A DNA stretch of 64,000 bases from Micromonospora arborensis (GTDB lineage: Bacteria > Actinomycetota > Actinomycetes > Mycobacteriales > Micromonosporaceae). Positions within the stretch are counted from its first letter, which is position 1; each line of letters opens with the position of its first letter. Location of the stretch: positions 79,996 to 143,995 of the forward strand of contig NZ_PYBV01000017.1 in NCBI RefSeq assembly GCF_003205615.1, in the 5' to 3' direction. Under the pieces are notes generated by a model that was not told the origin of the DNA, searched no databases, and was given only the letters and a program-made list of their open reading frames with translations. This document shows, piece after piece, positions 36,990-47,401 of this stretch. A program made the position numbers and the translations under genes.

Positions 36990-37004
36990 CCCTGATAGTC
37001 AGGG
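36990..37004 (-). promoter_or_regulatory. MarR-type operator
   Basis: CCCTGA-TAG-TCAGGG, a perfect 6-3-6 inverted repeat immediately upstream of the regulator start; size and position fit autoregulation. Confidence 0.6.
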
Positions 37005-37097
37005 GCCAAACGAAATACCCGCAACAGTGACGCCGCTCGCGATCCGCAGGCCGGTGCGCTGCCCAAGCGGGGTGACCGGGCTCCCCGCCCTCCCTCG

Positions 37098-37158
37098 GTT
37101 GATCATGAGGTTATTGCCCCGACACGCCGATGCGGAAGGCAATAACCTCATGATCAAC
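37098..37158. repeat. perfect 21-bp intergenic palindrome
   Basis: The arm 37098-37118, containing GTTGATCATGAGGTTATTGC, matches 37138-37158 exactly, with a 19-nt loop. It shares GATCATGAGGTT with the palindrome at 5301-5355. It sits downstream of guaB1 and upstream of the marR operon. REP-like element and/or terminator. Confidence 0.75.
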
Positions 37159-37217
37159 GGGGACTGGGCAGGGCGGGGTGGGGGAGGCCGGGTGGGGGTG
37201 GGGAGGCGGGGCGGGGG

Positions 37218-38732
<1,515 letters not shown>

Positions 38733-38767
38733 TCAGGAAAGACCCCTCAGCCCAGGGTGCCCTTTCG

Positions 38768-40519
38768 TCACGCGATGGTGCAGATGGGGGCACCGGCGGT
38801 GATCACGGCGCCGACCTCGGCGGTGAGCCCGCTGACCGTGCCCGCCTTGTGGGCGTGCAGCGGCTGCTCCATCTTCATCGCCTCCAACACCACCACGAGG
38901 TCGCCCTCGGCCACGGTGTCGCCGTCCGCAACCGCGATCTTGACGATGGTGCCCTGCATGGGTGAGGTGAGGGCGTCGCCGCCGACCGGGGCGCCCGCCT
39001 TGGCTCCGCCGCCGCGCCGGGCCGGCTTACGGGTGGCGGGTGCCACGGTGGTCGTACCCCCGCCGAAGCCGGCGGGGAGGCTGACCTCGAGGCGCTTGCC
39101 ACCCACCTCGACCACGACGGTCTCGCGCTCTGCCGGCGCTTCGGCGGCGCCGACGGCGGCGGCGAACGGCGGCACGGTGTTGTGGAACTCCGTCTCGATC
39201 CACCGGGTGTGCACGGTGAACGGCTCAGCGGTGAACGCCTCGTCCCGCACGACCAGCCGATGGAACGGCAGCGCGGTGGCCATCCCGTCGACGACCATCT
39301 CGTCCAGCGCGCGGCGGGCGCGCTCCAGCGCCTCGGTGCGCGTCTCACCAGTGATGATCACCTTGGCGAGCAGCGAGTCGAAGTTGCCGCCGATCACGTC
39401 CCCGGCCGAGATGCCGGTGTCGACCCGGACACCCGGGCCAGTCGGCAGCCGCAGCGCGGTGACCGTGCCGGGGGCGGGCAGGAAGTTGCGGCCCGGGTCC
39501 TCGCCGTTGATCCGGAACTCGATCGAGTGCCCACGCGGCGTCGGGTCCTCGGTGATCCGCAGCTTCGCACCGTCGGCGATCCGGAACTGCTCGCGCACCA
39601 GGTCGACGCCGGCGGTCTCCTCGGTGACCGGGTGCTCGACCTGGAGCCGGGTGTTGACCTCCAGGAAGGAGATGGTGCCGTCCACACCGACCAGGTATTC
39701 GACCGTGCCGGCGCCGTGGTAGCCGGCCTCGCGGCAGATCGCCTTGGCGCTGTCGTGGATCTGTGCCCGCTGCGCGTCGGTGAGGAACGGCGCGGGCGCC
39801 TCCTCCACGAGCTTCTGGTGCCGGCGCTGCAGGGAGCAGTCCCGGGTGCCCACGACGATCACGTTGCCGTGCTGGTCGGCGAGGACCTGCGCCTCGACGT
39901 GTCGGGGGTGGTCCAGGTAGCGCTCGACGAAGCACTCGCCCCGACCGAACGCCGCGACCGCCTCGCGCGTGGCCGACTCGAAGAGCTGGGGGATTTCCTC
40001 CATGGTCCGGGCGACCTTGAGGCCGCGCCCGCCACCGCCGAAGGCGGCCTTGATGGCCACCGGCAGGCCGTGGTCGACGGCGAACGCCATCACCTCGTCC
40101 GGGCTCGCCACCGGGTCCGGGGTGCCGGGGACCAGCGGGGCGCCAGCGCGCTGGGCGATGTGCCGGGCGGTGACCTTGTCACCCAGGTCACGGATGGCCT
40201 GCGGGGTGGGGCCGATCCAGGTCAGCCCGGCGTCGATGACCGCCTGGGCGAAGTCGGCGTTCTCGGACAGGAAGCCGTAGCCGGGGTGCACGGCGTCGGC
40301 GCCGGCCCGGGCGGCGACGTCGAGCAGCTTGTCGATGCGCAGGTACGTGTCGGTCGCGGTGTCCCCGCCGAGCGCGTACGCCTCGTCCGCGAGAGTGGCG
40401 TGCAGGGCCGTACGGTCGGAGTCCGCGTACACGGCGACGCTGCCCAGGCCGGCGTCGCGGCACGCACGGATCACCCGGACGGCGATCTCGCCGCGGTTGG
40501 CGATGAGTACCTTGCGCAC
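38768..40519 (-). CDS. accA: acyl-CoA carboxylase alpha chain (biotin carboxylase + BCCP)
   Basis: 583 residues from GTG 40519 ([20 protein letters not shown]), with GGAGGAG eight bases upstream. Biotin carboxylase at 1-445: [14 protein letters not shown] (ATP loop), [17 protein letters not shown] and [15 protein letters not shown] linker follows, then BCCP with [14 protein letters not shown], the biotinylated Lys being in AMKM. It carboxylates its own biotin with bicarbonate and ATP and hands CO2 to a beta chain such as PccB at 55.4 kb. Confidence 0.92.
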   Translation of the reverse strand: MRKVLIANRGEIAVRVIRACRDAGLGSVAVYADSDRTALHATLADEAYALGGDTATDTYLRIDKLLDVAARAGADAVHPGYGFLSENADFAQAVIDAGLTWIGPTPQAIRDLGDKVTARHIAQRAGAPLVPGTPDPVASPDEVMAFAVDHGLPVAIKAAFGGGGRGLKVARTMEEIPQLFESATREAVAAFGRGECFVERYLDHPRHVEAQVLADQHGNVIVVGTRDCSLQRRHQKLVEEAPAPFLTDAQRAQIHDSAKAICREAGYHGAGTVEYLVGVDGTISFLEVNTRLQVEHPVTEETAGVDLVREQFRIADGAKLRITEDPTPRGHSIEFRINGEDPGRNFLPAPGTVTALRLPTGPGVRVDTGISAGDVIGGNFDSLLAKVIITGETRTEALERARRALDEMVVDGMATALPFHRLVVRDEAFTAEPFTVHTRWIETEFHNTVPPFAAAVGAAEAPAERETVVVEVGGKRLEVSLPAGFGGGTTTVAPATRKPARRGGGAKAGAPVGGDALTSPMQGTIVKIAVADGDTVAEGDLVVVLEAMKMEQPLHAHKAGTVSGLTAEVGAVITAGAPICTIA

Positions 40520-40622
40520 CTTCGTGGCTCCTCCCGGGCTGGTTACTGACGGGGAGTGTATCGGCCGCCCAGGTGGCCCTAACGATCGCTCAGTGTGGGA
40601 TGCCGCACTGTGCCGCCACGCT

Positions 40623-40635
40623 CTAGTCAAACTTG
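40623..40635 (+). promoter_or_regulatory. candidate PadR site upstream of padR
   Basis: CTAGTCAAACTTG lies 18 bp before the padR start. Its first eight bases recur in inverted orientation (TTGACTAG, 41289-41296) before the ABC transporter genes. Confidence 0.45.
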
Positions 40636-40652
40636 TTTATTACTCTTGTGGG

Positions 40653-41282
40653 GTGTCTGCGACTCGAATGATGATCCTCGGTCTGGTGCGGTGGATGCAG
40701 CCCGTGCACGGCTACGACGTACGCCGCGAGCTGTTGAGCTGGAGTGCCGACAAGTGGGCGAACGTGCAGCCCGGGTCGATTTATCACGCCCTGCGCAAGC
40801 TCACCGAGGAGGGGCTGTTGCGTGCCGTCGCCACCGAGCAGGTCGGTGCCCGTCCGGCCCGGACCACCTACGAGGTGACGACCAAGGGGGAGGACGAGTT
40901 CGAGACGCTGTTGCGCAGCCTCTGGTGGGGCCTCACCGAGCCGACCGACCCCTTCGCGGCGGCCTTCTCCTTCCTGCCGGCCATGCCGCGCGCCGAGGCT
41001 GCCGCGGCCCTGCGCAACCGGGCCAATCTGCTGCGCGCCGGCGTCGAGTCGATGCGCGCCTCGCTCGAGTCGGACTGGGTGCGTAACCGGAAGCCGGTGC
41101 ACGTGGGCTGGATGTTCGAGCTGTGGGCGGTTCGGGCCGAGGCGGAGATGGGTTGGTGCGAACGGATCGCCGAACGGATCGACTCCGGAGTGTCGTACCT
41201 GCCTGCTGAGCTGGAGAGCGAGGAGGGTTGGTCGGGCTGGAGGGAGCGCAGAGAGCCGCCGACCGCGGCCGACGCGGAATAA
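40653..41282 (+). CDS. PadR-family regulator
   Basis: 209 residues from GTG 40653 (VSATRMMILGLVRWMQPVHGYDV). N-terminal winged helix: VQPGSIYHALRKLTEEGLLRAVATEQ and TTYEVTTKGEDEFETLL. The C-terminal helical dimerisation domain is at ~95-190. It directly precedes the Drr-type exporter genes, which it most likely represses until a ligand binds. Confidence 0.88.
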   Translation: MSATRMMILGLVRWMQPVHGYDVRRELLSWSADKWANVQPGSIYHALRKLTEEGLLRAVATEQVGARPARTTYEVTTKGEDEFETLLRSLWWGLTEPTDPFAAAFSFLPAMPRAEAAAALRNRANLLRAGVESMRASLESDWVRNRKPVHVGWMFELWAVRAEAEMGWCERIAERIDSGVSYLPAELESEEGWSGWRERREPPTAADAE

Positions 41283-41296
41283 TCAACGTTGACTAG
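41283..41296 (+). promoter_or_regulatory. candidate PadR site upstream of the ABC exporter
   Basis: TCAACGTTGA (41283-41292) is a perfect 10-bp palindrome directly after the padR stop. Extended to TTGACTAG it matches the padR upstream site in reverse. An AT-rich stretch (GAAAAGCTATATCGCG) that follows may be the promoter. Confidence 0.45.
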
Positions 41297-41407
41297 AAAA
41301 GCTATATCGCGTTAGCCTGCTGTCGGCACAGCGGGGGAGTGCGTCATCCGGCGTCGTCCCACTCGAAGGCCGGCCCGACCGGCCCGACCGACCGACCAGG
41401 AGCAGAG

Positions 41408-42367
41408 ATGATCGAGACCAGGGGGCTAAGGAAGTCGTTCCGCTCCCGCGCGGGTCGAGAGACGAAGACGGTGGACGCTGTGCGGGGCGTCAACCTTGAG
41501 GTCGCCGAAGGCGAGATCTTCGGCTTCCTCGGCCCGAACGGCGCCGGCAAGACCACCACGCTGCGGATGCTCGCCACGCTCATCGAGCCGGACGGTGGCG
41601 ACGCCACCATCGCCGGCGCGGACCTGCGCAAGGACCCGGCCGAGGTGCGCCGACGGATCGGTTACGTCCCGCAGGGTGGCAGCACCTGGGACGAGTCCAC
41701 CGCCCGTGAAGAGCTGGTGCTGCACGCCCGCATGTACGGCATCGGCAAGGCCGACGCGCAGCGCCGCGCCGCCCGCGCCCTGGACGCCTTCCAGCTCACC
41801 GAGTACGCCGACCGCAAATGCAAGACCTACTCCGGCGGTCAGCGCCGACGGGTGGAGATCGCGCTCGGCATCATCCACGAGCCGAAGATCGTCTTCCTGG
41901 ACGAGCCGACCACCGGCCTCGACCCGCAGAGCCGCGCCCACATGTGGGACGAGATCCGGCGACTACGCGCCGACGGGATGACCGTCTTCATCACCACGCA
42001 CTACCTGGACGAGGCCGACGCGCTCTGCGACCGGATCGCGATCATGGACAATGGCGAGCTGGTGGCCGAGGGCACGCCGGCCGAGCTCAAGCGGGAAATC
42101 TCCGGCGACGTGGTGCTGGTCGGCATCGACCTGACCGCCACCGAGCAGGCCACCAAGGCGCTCGACGGCGAGCCGTACGTCAACAAGCTGGAGACCGCCG
42201 ACGAGGGCGGCCTGCGCCTCTACGTCGACGACGGCGCCACCGCCATTCCGCAGGTGCTGCGCAGGCTCGACCACGCGGGGCTGGAGCTGCGCTCGATCGA
42301 GTTGCACCGACCCAGCCTGGACGACGTCTTTCTCACCAAGACCGGCCGCTCGCTGCGCGAGTCCTGA
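41408..42367 (+). CDS. ABC transporter ATPase, DrrA type
   Basis: 319 residues from ATG 41408 (AGGAG upstream). Walker A GPNGAGKTTT, Q-loop YVPQGGS, signature YSGGQRRRVEIA, Walker B IVFLDEPTTGLDP and H-loop ITTHYLDEA. The ~80-residue C-terminal regulatory extension is typical of DrrA-type drug exporters. Its membrane partner starts 16 bp after its stop. Confidence 0.9.
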   Translation: MIETRGLRKSFRSRAGRETKTVDAVRGVNLEVAEGEIFGFLGPNGAGKTTTLRMLATLIEPDGGDATIAGADLRKDPAEVRRRIGYVPQGGSTWDESTAREELVLHARMYGIGKADAQRRAARALDAFQLTEYADRKCKTYSGGQRRRVEIALGIIHEPKIVFLDEPTTGLDPQSRAHMWDEIRRLRADGMTVFITTHYLDEADALCDRIAIMDNGELVAEGTPAELKREISGDVVLVGIDLTATEQATKALDGEPYVNKLETADEGGLRLYVDDGATAIPQVLRRLDHAGLELRSIELHRPSLDDVFLTKTGRSLRES

Positions 42368-42383
42368 CCACCGGAGACGACTC

Positions 42384-43139
42384 ATGAAATTCGCCCGTGA
42401 CACATGGCTGATCTTTCAACGCCAGACCCAACTCCTGCTGCGCAACCCGGTCTGGGTCTTCGTCGGCGTGTTCCAGCCGGTCATGTACCTGCTGCTCTTC
42501 GCCCCGCTGCTCAAGCCGGCACTGAATGCGCCCACTCAGGCCGCCGCCTACAAGATCTTCGTACCCGGCCTGTTGGTGCTGCTCGCGATCTTCGGCGGCC
42601 TGTTCCAGGGCTTCGGCCTGATTGCCGAGCTGCGCGCCGGCGTCATCGAACGCTCCCGGGTCACGCCGATCAGTCGGCTCGCCCTGCTGCTCGGCCGCTC
42701 GCTGCGCGACGTGGTCTCGCTCATCGTGCAGGCGGTCATCATCACCCTGCTGGCGCTCCTGTTCGACCTGCGGGTGTTCCTCGGTGACCTGTTACTGGCG
42801 TACCTGATGCTCGCCCTGATCGCGCTCATGACCTCGGCCGTCTCCTACGGCGTCGCGCTCAAGGTCAAGAGCGAGGACGCGCTGGCCCCCCTGATGAACA
42901 CCGTGGCGCAGCCGGTGCTGCTGCTCTCCGGCATCCTGCTACCGCTGACCTTCGCACCCGGCTGGTTGCAGGGCATCGCCGACTGGAACCCGTTCTCCTG
43001 GGCTGTCGACGGCACCCGGGCGCTGTTCGCCGGTGACCTGGGCAGCGACAAGGTCTGGCAGGGTCTGAGCATCACCGCGGTCCTCGCCGCGTTGGGGGTC
43101 TACTGGGCCGCCCGGCAGTTCGCCCGCAGCGTCCGCTGA
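42384..43139 (+). CDS. ABC-2 type permease, DrrB type
   Basis: 251 residues with six membrane helices: PVWVFVGVFQPVMYLLLFAPLL, IFVPGLLVLLAIFGGLFQGFG, SLIVQAVIITLLALLFDLRV, LLLAYLMLALIALMTSAVSY, VAQPVLLLSGILLPLTFAPGW and ITAVLAALGVYWAA. It pairs with the preceding ATPase to export a hydrophobic compound. A strong terminator follows. Confidence 0.9.
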   Translation: MKFARDTWLIFQRQTQLLLRNPVWVFVGVFQPVMYLLLFAPLLKPALNAPTQAAAYKIFVPGLLVLLAIFGGLFQGFGLIAELRAGVIERSRVTPISRLALLLGRSLRDVVSLIVQAVIITLLALLFDLRVFLGDLLLAYLMLALIALMTSAVSYGVALKVKSEDALAPLMNTVAQPVLLLSGILLPLTFAPGWLQGIADWNPFSWAVDGTRALFAGDLGSDKVWQGLSITAVLAALGVYWAARQFARSVR

Positions 43140-43150
43140 CCCGACCGGTT

Positions 43151-43189
43151 GTCGGGGTGTCCGTCTCCGTCTTGGAAGGACACCCCGAC
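43151..43189. terminator. bidirectional terminator hairpin
   Basis: GTCGGGGTGTCC (43151-43162) pairs perfectly with GGACACCCCGAC (43178-43189), loop 15, between the convergent permease and O-methyltransferase genes. Confidence 0.75.
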
Positions 43190-43229
43190 ATCTGGGTTCA
43201 GTGCTCCCCGGGTTCAGTGCCCTGCCGGG

Positions 43230-43883
43230 TCAGCGGACCCGGGCGAGGGTCAGGCCGTCCGCGATCGGCAGCATCACCGGGTCCACCCGCACATCGGCGA
43301 GGACATCGTCGTTGAAGGCGGCGATGGCCCGATCGTTGGCGTCCCGCGGAGCGATCACCCGGCCACCGCGCAGCACGTTGTCGACGGCGATCACTCCGCC
43401 CGGCCGCATCCGGGGCACCAACTCCGCCCAGTAGATCGGGTATCCGGTCTTGTCCGCGTCGATGAACGCGAAGTCCAGGTGCCGCTCGTACGGCAGCTCC
43501 CGCAGCCTGTCCCCGGCCGGGCCGATGCGCAGGTCGATCCGGTCCTGCACCCCGGCCCGTTCCCAGTAGCGCTGGGCGATACCGGTGAATTCCGCAGAGA
43601 TGTCGAAGCAGGTGAGCCGCCCACCCTCGGGCAACCCGCGGGCGATCGCCAACGACGAGAGCCCGGTGAACGTGCCGACCTCGACGGCCTGCCGCACGTC
43701 GAGCAGCCGGGTGAGGAACGTCAGAAAGGCGGCCTGCTCCGGGGCCACCTGCATGGTGGCGTGCTCCGGCAGCACCGACCGGGTCTCCTCGGCCAGGTCC
43801 CGGATGATCTCGTCCGGTGGGGAGCCGTGTGCGACCAGGTAGGCGTGCAGCTCGTCGGTGAGCGGGATCGATTTGGTGGTCAT
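43230..43883 (-). CDS. SAM-dependent O-methyltransferase (catechol type)
   Basis: 217 residues. AVEVGTFTGLSSLAIARGLP is the SAM loop; DFAFIDADKTGYPIYW carries the metal-binding Asp; VIAVDNVLRGG follows. This is the class of small, metal-dependent O-methyltransferases for catechol-like substrates. It overlaps the Maf gene by 4 bp (ATGA). Confidence 0.88.
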   Translation of the reverse strand: MTTKSIPLTDELHAYLVAHGSPPDEIIRDLAEETRSVLPEHATMQVAPEQAAFLTFLTRLLDVRQAVEVGTFTGLSSLAIARGLPEGGRLTCFDISAEFTGIAQRYWERAGVQDRIDLRIGPAGDRLRELPYERHLDFAFIDADKTGYPIYWAELVPRMRPGGVIAVDNVLRGGRVIAPRDANDRAIAAFNDDVLADVRVDPVMLPIADGLTLARVR

Positions 43884-44548
43884 GACCGGACGTTACCGAG
43901 CGGCTCGACCGATTGGCCCCCAGGCGCGACCTTCGTCCACAGGTCGGTGATCCGTAGGTCGAGTTCCGCGAGGAGCCGACGCAGCAGCGGCATCGACAGC
44001 CCGACCACCGTCCCCGGGTCACCCTCGATCCGCTCCACGAACGGCCCGCCCAACCCGTCGATGGTGAACGCGCCGGCCACCGCGAGCGGCTCACCGCTGG
44101 CCACGTACGCGGCGATCTCGTCGTCGCTGATGTCCGCGAAGTGGACGGTGGTCGAGGCGACCGCCTCCGCACGCCGCCCGGCGGTAACGTCGATGAGGCA
44201 GTGCCCGCTGTGCAGAACGCCGCTGCGCCCCCGCATCCGCAGCCACCGCCGGGTCGCGTCCGCCGGGTCCGCCGGCTTGCCGAGGATCTCCCCGTCGAAC
44301 GCGAGCACCGAGTCACAGCCGATCACCAACGTCCGCTGCCCGGCACCCGGGCTCAGCCGGGTCAGCACCGCCTGTGCCTTCAGCCGAGCCAACTCCAGAC
44401 ACAACTCCTCGGCCCGTTCGGTCACCACCAAGGACTCGTCCACCCCGCTGACCAGCACATCCGGCTCAATTCCGGCGGCCTTGAGAGACTTGAGACGGGC
44501 AGGGCTCGCAGAGGCGAGCACGAGGCGCAGCGGCAGAGTTTCAGACAC
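43880..44548 (-). CDS. maf: Maf-family nucleotide pyrophosphatase
   Basis: 222 residues from GTG 44548 (VSETLPLRLVLASASPARLK). The LASASPARLKSL loop, VIGCDSVLAFDGEILGKP and DGLGGPFVERIEGDPGTVVGLSM are Maf signatures. Members hydrolyse non-canonical or canonical NTPs to NMP. In relatives Maf often lies beside the accE/pccB/birA set; here an ESX-type insert separates them. Confidence 0.92.
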   Translation of the reverse strand: MSETLPLRLVLASASPARLKSLKAAGIEPDVLVSGVDESLVVTERAEELCLELARLKAQAVLTRLSPGAGQRTLVIGCDSVLAFDGEILGKPADPADATRRWLRMRGRSGVLHSGHCLIDVTAGRRAEAVASTTVHFADISDDEIAAYVASGEPLAVAGAFTIDGLGGPFVERIEGDPGTVVGLSMPLLRRLLAELDLRITDLWTKVAPGGQSVEPLGNVRS

Positions 44549-44612
44549 CCGCTCGACGTTACCGGCTCCCACCCCCGCAAGAGCCCTCCCGCCACTCGCC
44601 CGCCTCGACCCG

Positions 44613-44652
44613 CTTTGACCTTGCCTTGACCCGCCTTGACCCGCCTTGACCT
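44613..44652. repeat. decamer tandem repeat
   Basis: About four imperfect copies of CTTGACCCGC, between the Maf start and the palindrome at 44653. The whole 44549-44849 gap has no supported gene. Confidence 0.65.
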
Positions 44653-44729
44653 TGATCCACTCCATGTCGGCGACGTTGGCCTATCCAGCGCGGTCAGACC
44701 CCGCAATATCGCCGATATGGAGTCGATCA
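44653..44729. repeat. intergenic palindrome, TGATCCACTCCAT type
   Basis: 44653-44673 pairs with 44709-44729 over 19 of 21 bases with a 35-nt loop. Same size class as other dispersed palindromes here; lies between the mycosin stop and the Maf start. Confidence 0.65.
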
Positions 44730-44849
44730 CCCCGCCGGCCGACCAGATCCCCACCGTGATCGACCCGTTTCGCCGAACTGGGGGTATCCAACGCCCGGAC
44801 GCCGCCACACCACGGCAACCGATCCCAGCGCCACCCGGCCGCCGGCCAA

Positions 44850-46019
44850 TCAGCGACTAATCCGAGGCGGCGGATCATCGCCGCGCCGACGCCGCCGTGC
44901 CACCACCGCCCACCCGACCCCGGCAGCCAAGATCACCCCAAGGGTGGCCAGGCCACGCGCCGTCGCACCGCTGTCCTCATCACCCGGCAGCGCACCAGCC
45001 GTCGTCGTCGAGCCAGCATCGGCCGGCGCGCTCACAGACTCAAACCCCAGCGGCGGTACGTCTGCCGTCAGCGCCGCCACAAGATCGATCACGCCATAGC
45101 CGTACTCGTCGTCGCGCCCAGGCGCGCCCTTGTCGACCGCAGTTGCCGTAAGCCGGTGCGCCACCTCCCGCGCCGGCAGATGCGGGTACTTGGACCGAAT
45201 CAACGCCGCCGCCCCCGCCACGATCGCCGTGGCGTCAGAGGTTCCGGTGCCTTTGCGGTACTTGCCATCGATGCTCGTGCTGTAGATGTCGACCGCCGGC
45301 GCAACCACGTCAATCTCCGGGCCAGTCACCGAGACGGCAGCCCGGTTCCCGTCTCGGTCGATTCCGCCGACCGCGAGGACTCCATCTTCTGACGCGGGAT
45401 ACCCAGCTGCGGAATCCTGCGGGAGGTTGCCTGCCGAGGCCACCACTAATACATCTGCCGCGAGCGCTGCTCTGATGCTTTGCTGTAGCGGTATTCCGGC
45501 GCCACCCACCGACGAAACGCTGATTATGTCAGCTCCATTGCGGATGGCGAAGTCAATGCCGGCAGCCAGTTTATCGGGTTCGCCCTGTCCGTCGGCCGGC
45601 GTATCCCGGATGGGTAGTATGCGCGCTTCTGGAGCTATTCCCAGGGCACCTAAGTTGGCTCCCTGTCCGTGCGCGGCGATTAGTCCTGCCATGCCGGTAC
45701 CGTGGCTATTCCGGTCGCTCTGACCATTGCCGTCGCCGCCAGTGATGATGTCGGTGCCCTTGAGTAGATTTCTTTGGAGATCTGGATGCGGTTGGACGCC
45801 CGTATCCGGGACTGCGACAATTACTCCTGCTCCTTGGGAAATGCGCTGCGCATCGGGCGCTTTGAGGTAGCTCAGATGCCACTGATCGGATCGGATTCGC
45901 TGGATCTCGCTAGGTTCGTTGTTAAGGGTGTGGGCCTTAACTTCCGTAGGATGTATCGCGGACAGCGTTATCAGTAAGATGGCGGCCGGCAGCCCAAGAG
46001 TCCGCCTCTTGAACTGCAT
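44850..46019 (-). CDS. mycP: mycosin-type S8 protease
   Basis: 389 residues. Signal-like N-terminus (LPAAILLITLSAIHPTEVKA). Catalytic triad: Asp in VAVPDTGVQPHPDL, His in NSHGTGMAGLIAAH, Ser in GTSDATAIVAGAAALI. A C-terminal membrane anchor (LATLGVILAAGVGWAVVARRRRR) ends in a basic tail. This is the architecture of MycP, the membrane-bound protease of ESX/type VII secretion. Its ATG overlaps the stop of the preceding Pro/Gly-rich protein by one base. No EccB, C, D or E gene is nearby. Base composition is lower in GC than in flanking genes. Confidence 0.85.
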   Translation of the reverse strand: MQFKRRTLGLPAAILLITLSAIHPTEVKAHTLNNEPSEIQRIRSDQWHLSYLKAPDAQRISQGAGVIVAVPDTGVQPHPDLQRNLLKGTDIITGGDGNGQSDRNSHGTGMAGLIAAHGQGANLGALGIAPEARILPIRDTPADGQGEPDKLAAGIDFAIRNGADIISVSSVGGAGIPLQQSIRAALAADVLVVASAGNLPQDSAAGYPASEDGVLAVGGIDRDGNRAAVSVTGPEIDVVAPAVDIYSTSIDGKYRKGTGTSDATAIVAGAAALIRSKYPHLPAREVAHRLTATAVDKGAPGRDDEYGYGVIDLVAALTADVPPLGFESVSAPADAGSTTTAGALPGDEDSGATARGLATLGVILAAGVGWAVVARRRRRGDDPPPRISR

Positions 46020-47401
46020 TACCGATTGAAGCCGATAGCCGGACCGGGGTCGGGTGGGCCCTGTTCCTCTGGAGGGCGGACGATGGGATCCACCCCTTGG
46101 TCGACCTCCCAGGGGCTGTCGGGATCCCAGGCGCGCCCATCGTCGTGTTGTCCCTTTCCTGTGGGACGGCCAGGCGGGTAGCTTGCGGCTGAACCCGATG
46201 CGGCGGTGCCACCGAAGCCGGGAGCGCCGCCCATGGGCGGCAGGTGTTGTCCTCCGGCTGAGCCTCGACCTCCGCCTGGTCGGGATCCAGCCCCGCCGGT
46301 CGGCGTTGTGCCGGCGCCCCCGCCACCGATTACGCCGCCAATCGGATTAACTCGTCGCGTCGGACTGGAGGCGGATCCAGGCTGGCCAAGCCCAAGACTA
46401 GGCGTCCCGCCTATGAGACCACCGGGCGGCATCGGTCGCATCGTCGGAGGCTGTGTTTGTGAAACTCTATTGATATTCCCGCTTGTCGGACGATTAGTGG
46501 CCCCAAGTGTTCCATTTGCGGGTGGAGTTGCGGCCCGAGCTATCGGACTCGGCAGCAGCGGTGCTGGTCCTGCTCCGGGCGGCGGGACGGACACTCCAGT
46601 TCCGGATATCCCGGCACTCGTCGACGGAGACGCGACTCCGGAACTGGTGCCGCCAAGTATCGGACCTATCACGGGGGTGACCTGGGCGGGTTGCGGGCTA
46701 CCCAGGGCGCTAGGCAAGGGCAAATGAGGGACCCTGCTAACGGTAATCGGCATAGGCAGAATTGGAGGAATTGCCGGTGCGGAAGTGCTGTATGTGTCTG
46801 AACTTGACGAATCTCGTCTCGGACGTGAAGGCGGTGGTGGTGGTTTTTGGAGGGTTGCTTGGGCTTGCTGGAGTTCGCTGCTGAGGTTGAACATGGCGGC
46901 CCGTGCCTGCACATTCAGTCGTTCCAGTTCCGCGTCGGTAACGGGTGCCTCGGTGACCCGGTTGCCCATCACCGCTTTTGGATCGGCAGCCATCGACTCG
47001 TACGCCTGCTTTTGTTGGAACTTGGTCGCGTACTCCTCATGGATATTGCGGAGTGCGGCGCGAGTGGTGCCGATGGCCTGGGTGGCGGCGGAGAGCGCGG
47101 TGTAGTTCGCGGCGGCGGCGTTGTGGGTGCGCTGCACCTTGTCGATCAGCTCGTCGAGTTCGGCGAGGTAGGTGCGGGAGGCGGCGCTGGTTTCGGGTGG
47201 CCATGCTTCGGCGAGCCCGCGCCGGTATTCCTGGAGACGGCCGAGGTGGGTTTGCGCCAGGTCGCAGACCTTGCGCCAGCCGGCGACCTGCTTCCAGTGG
47301 TTGGTGGTGTCGTGGTCCTGGAGGCAGGCCCACATGCTGTTGACGTCCATGAGTTGCCAGTCGGTGAGGCCGGATGTGCGGCCGGTGCCCCGTTCGATCA
47401 C
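46019..47401 (-). CDS. ESX-associated helical + Pro/Gly-rich protein
   Basis: 460 residues from GTG 47401, overlapping the upstream stop (GTGA). Residues 1-170 are alpha-helical with Trp residues (DWQLMDVNSMWACL, HWKQVAGWRKVCDLA, AWPPETSAASRTYL) and look like a PPE/WXG-type hairpin. Residues ~180-460 are Pro/Gly/Ser-rich and probably extended (LPPMGGAPGFGG, GGVIGGGGAGTTPTGG). The reading frame is supported by the overlaps at both ends. Probably a secreted or surface partner of the mycosin. No named family recognised with certainty. Confidence 0.75.
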   Translation of the reverse strand: MIERGTGRTSGLTDWQLMDVNSMWACLQDHDTTNHWKQVAGWRKVCDLAQTHLGRLQEYRRGLAEAWPPETSAASRTYLAELDELIDKVQRTHNAAAANYTALSAATQAIGTTRAALRNIHEEYATKFQQKQAYESMAADPKAVMGNRVTEAPVTDAELERLNVQARAAMFNLSSELQQAQATLQKPPPPPSRPRRDSSSSDTYSTSAPAIPPILPMPITVSRVPHLPLPSALGSPQPAQVTPVIGPILGGTSSGVASPSTSAGISGTGVSVPPPGAGPAPLLPSPIARAATPPANGTLGATNRPTSGNINRVSQTQPPTMRPMPPGGLIGGTPSLGLGQPGSASSPTRRVNPIGGVIGGGGAGTTPTGGAGSRPGGGRGSAGGQHLPPMGGAPGFGGTAASGSAASYPPGRPTGKGQHDDGRAWDPDSPWEVDQGVDPIVRPPEEQGPPDPGPAIGFNR

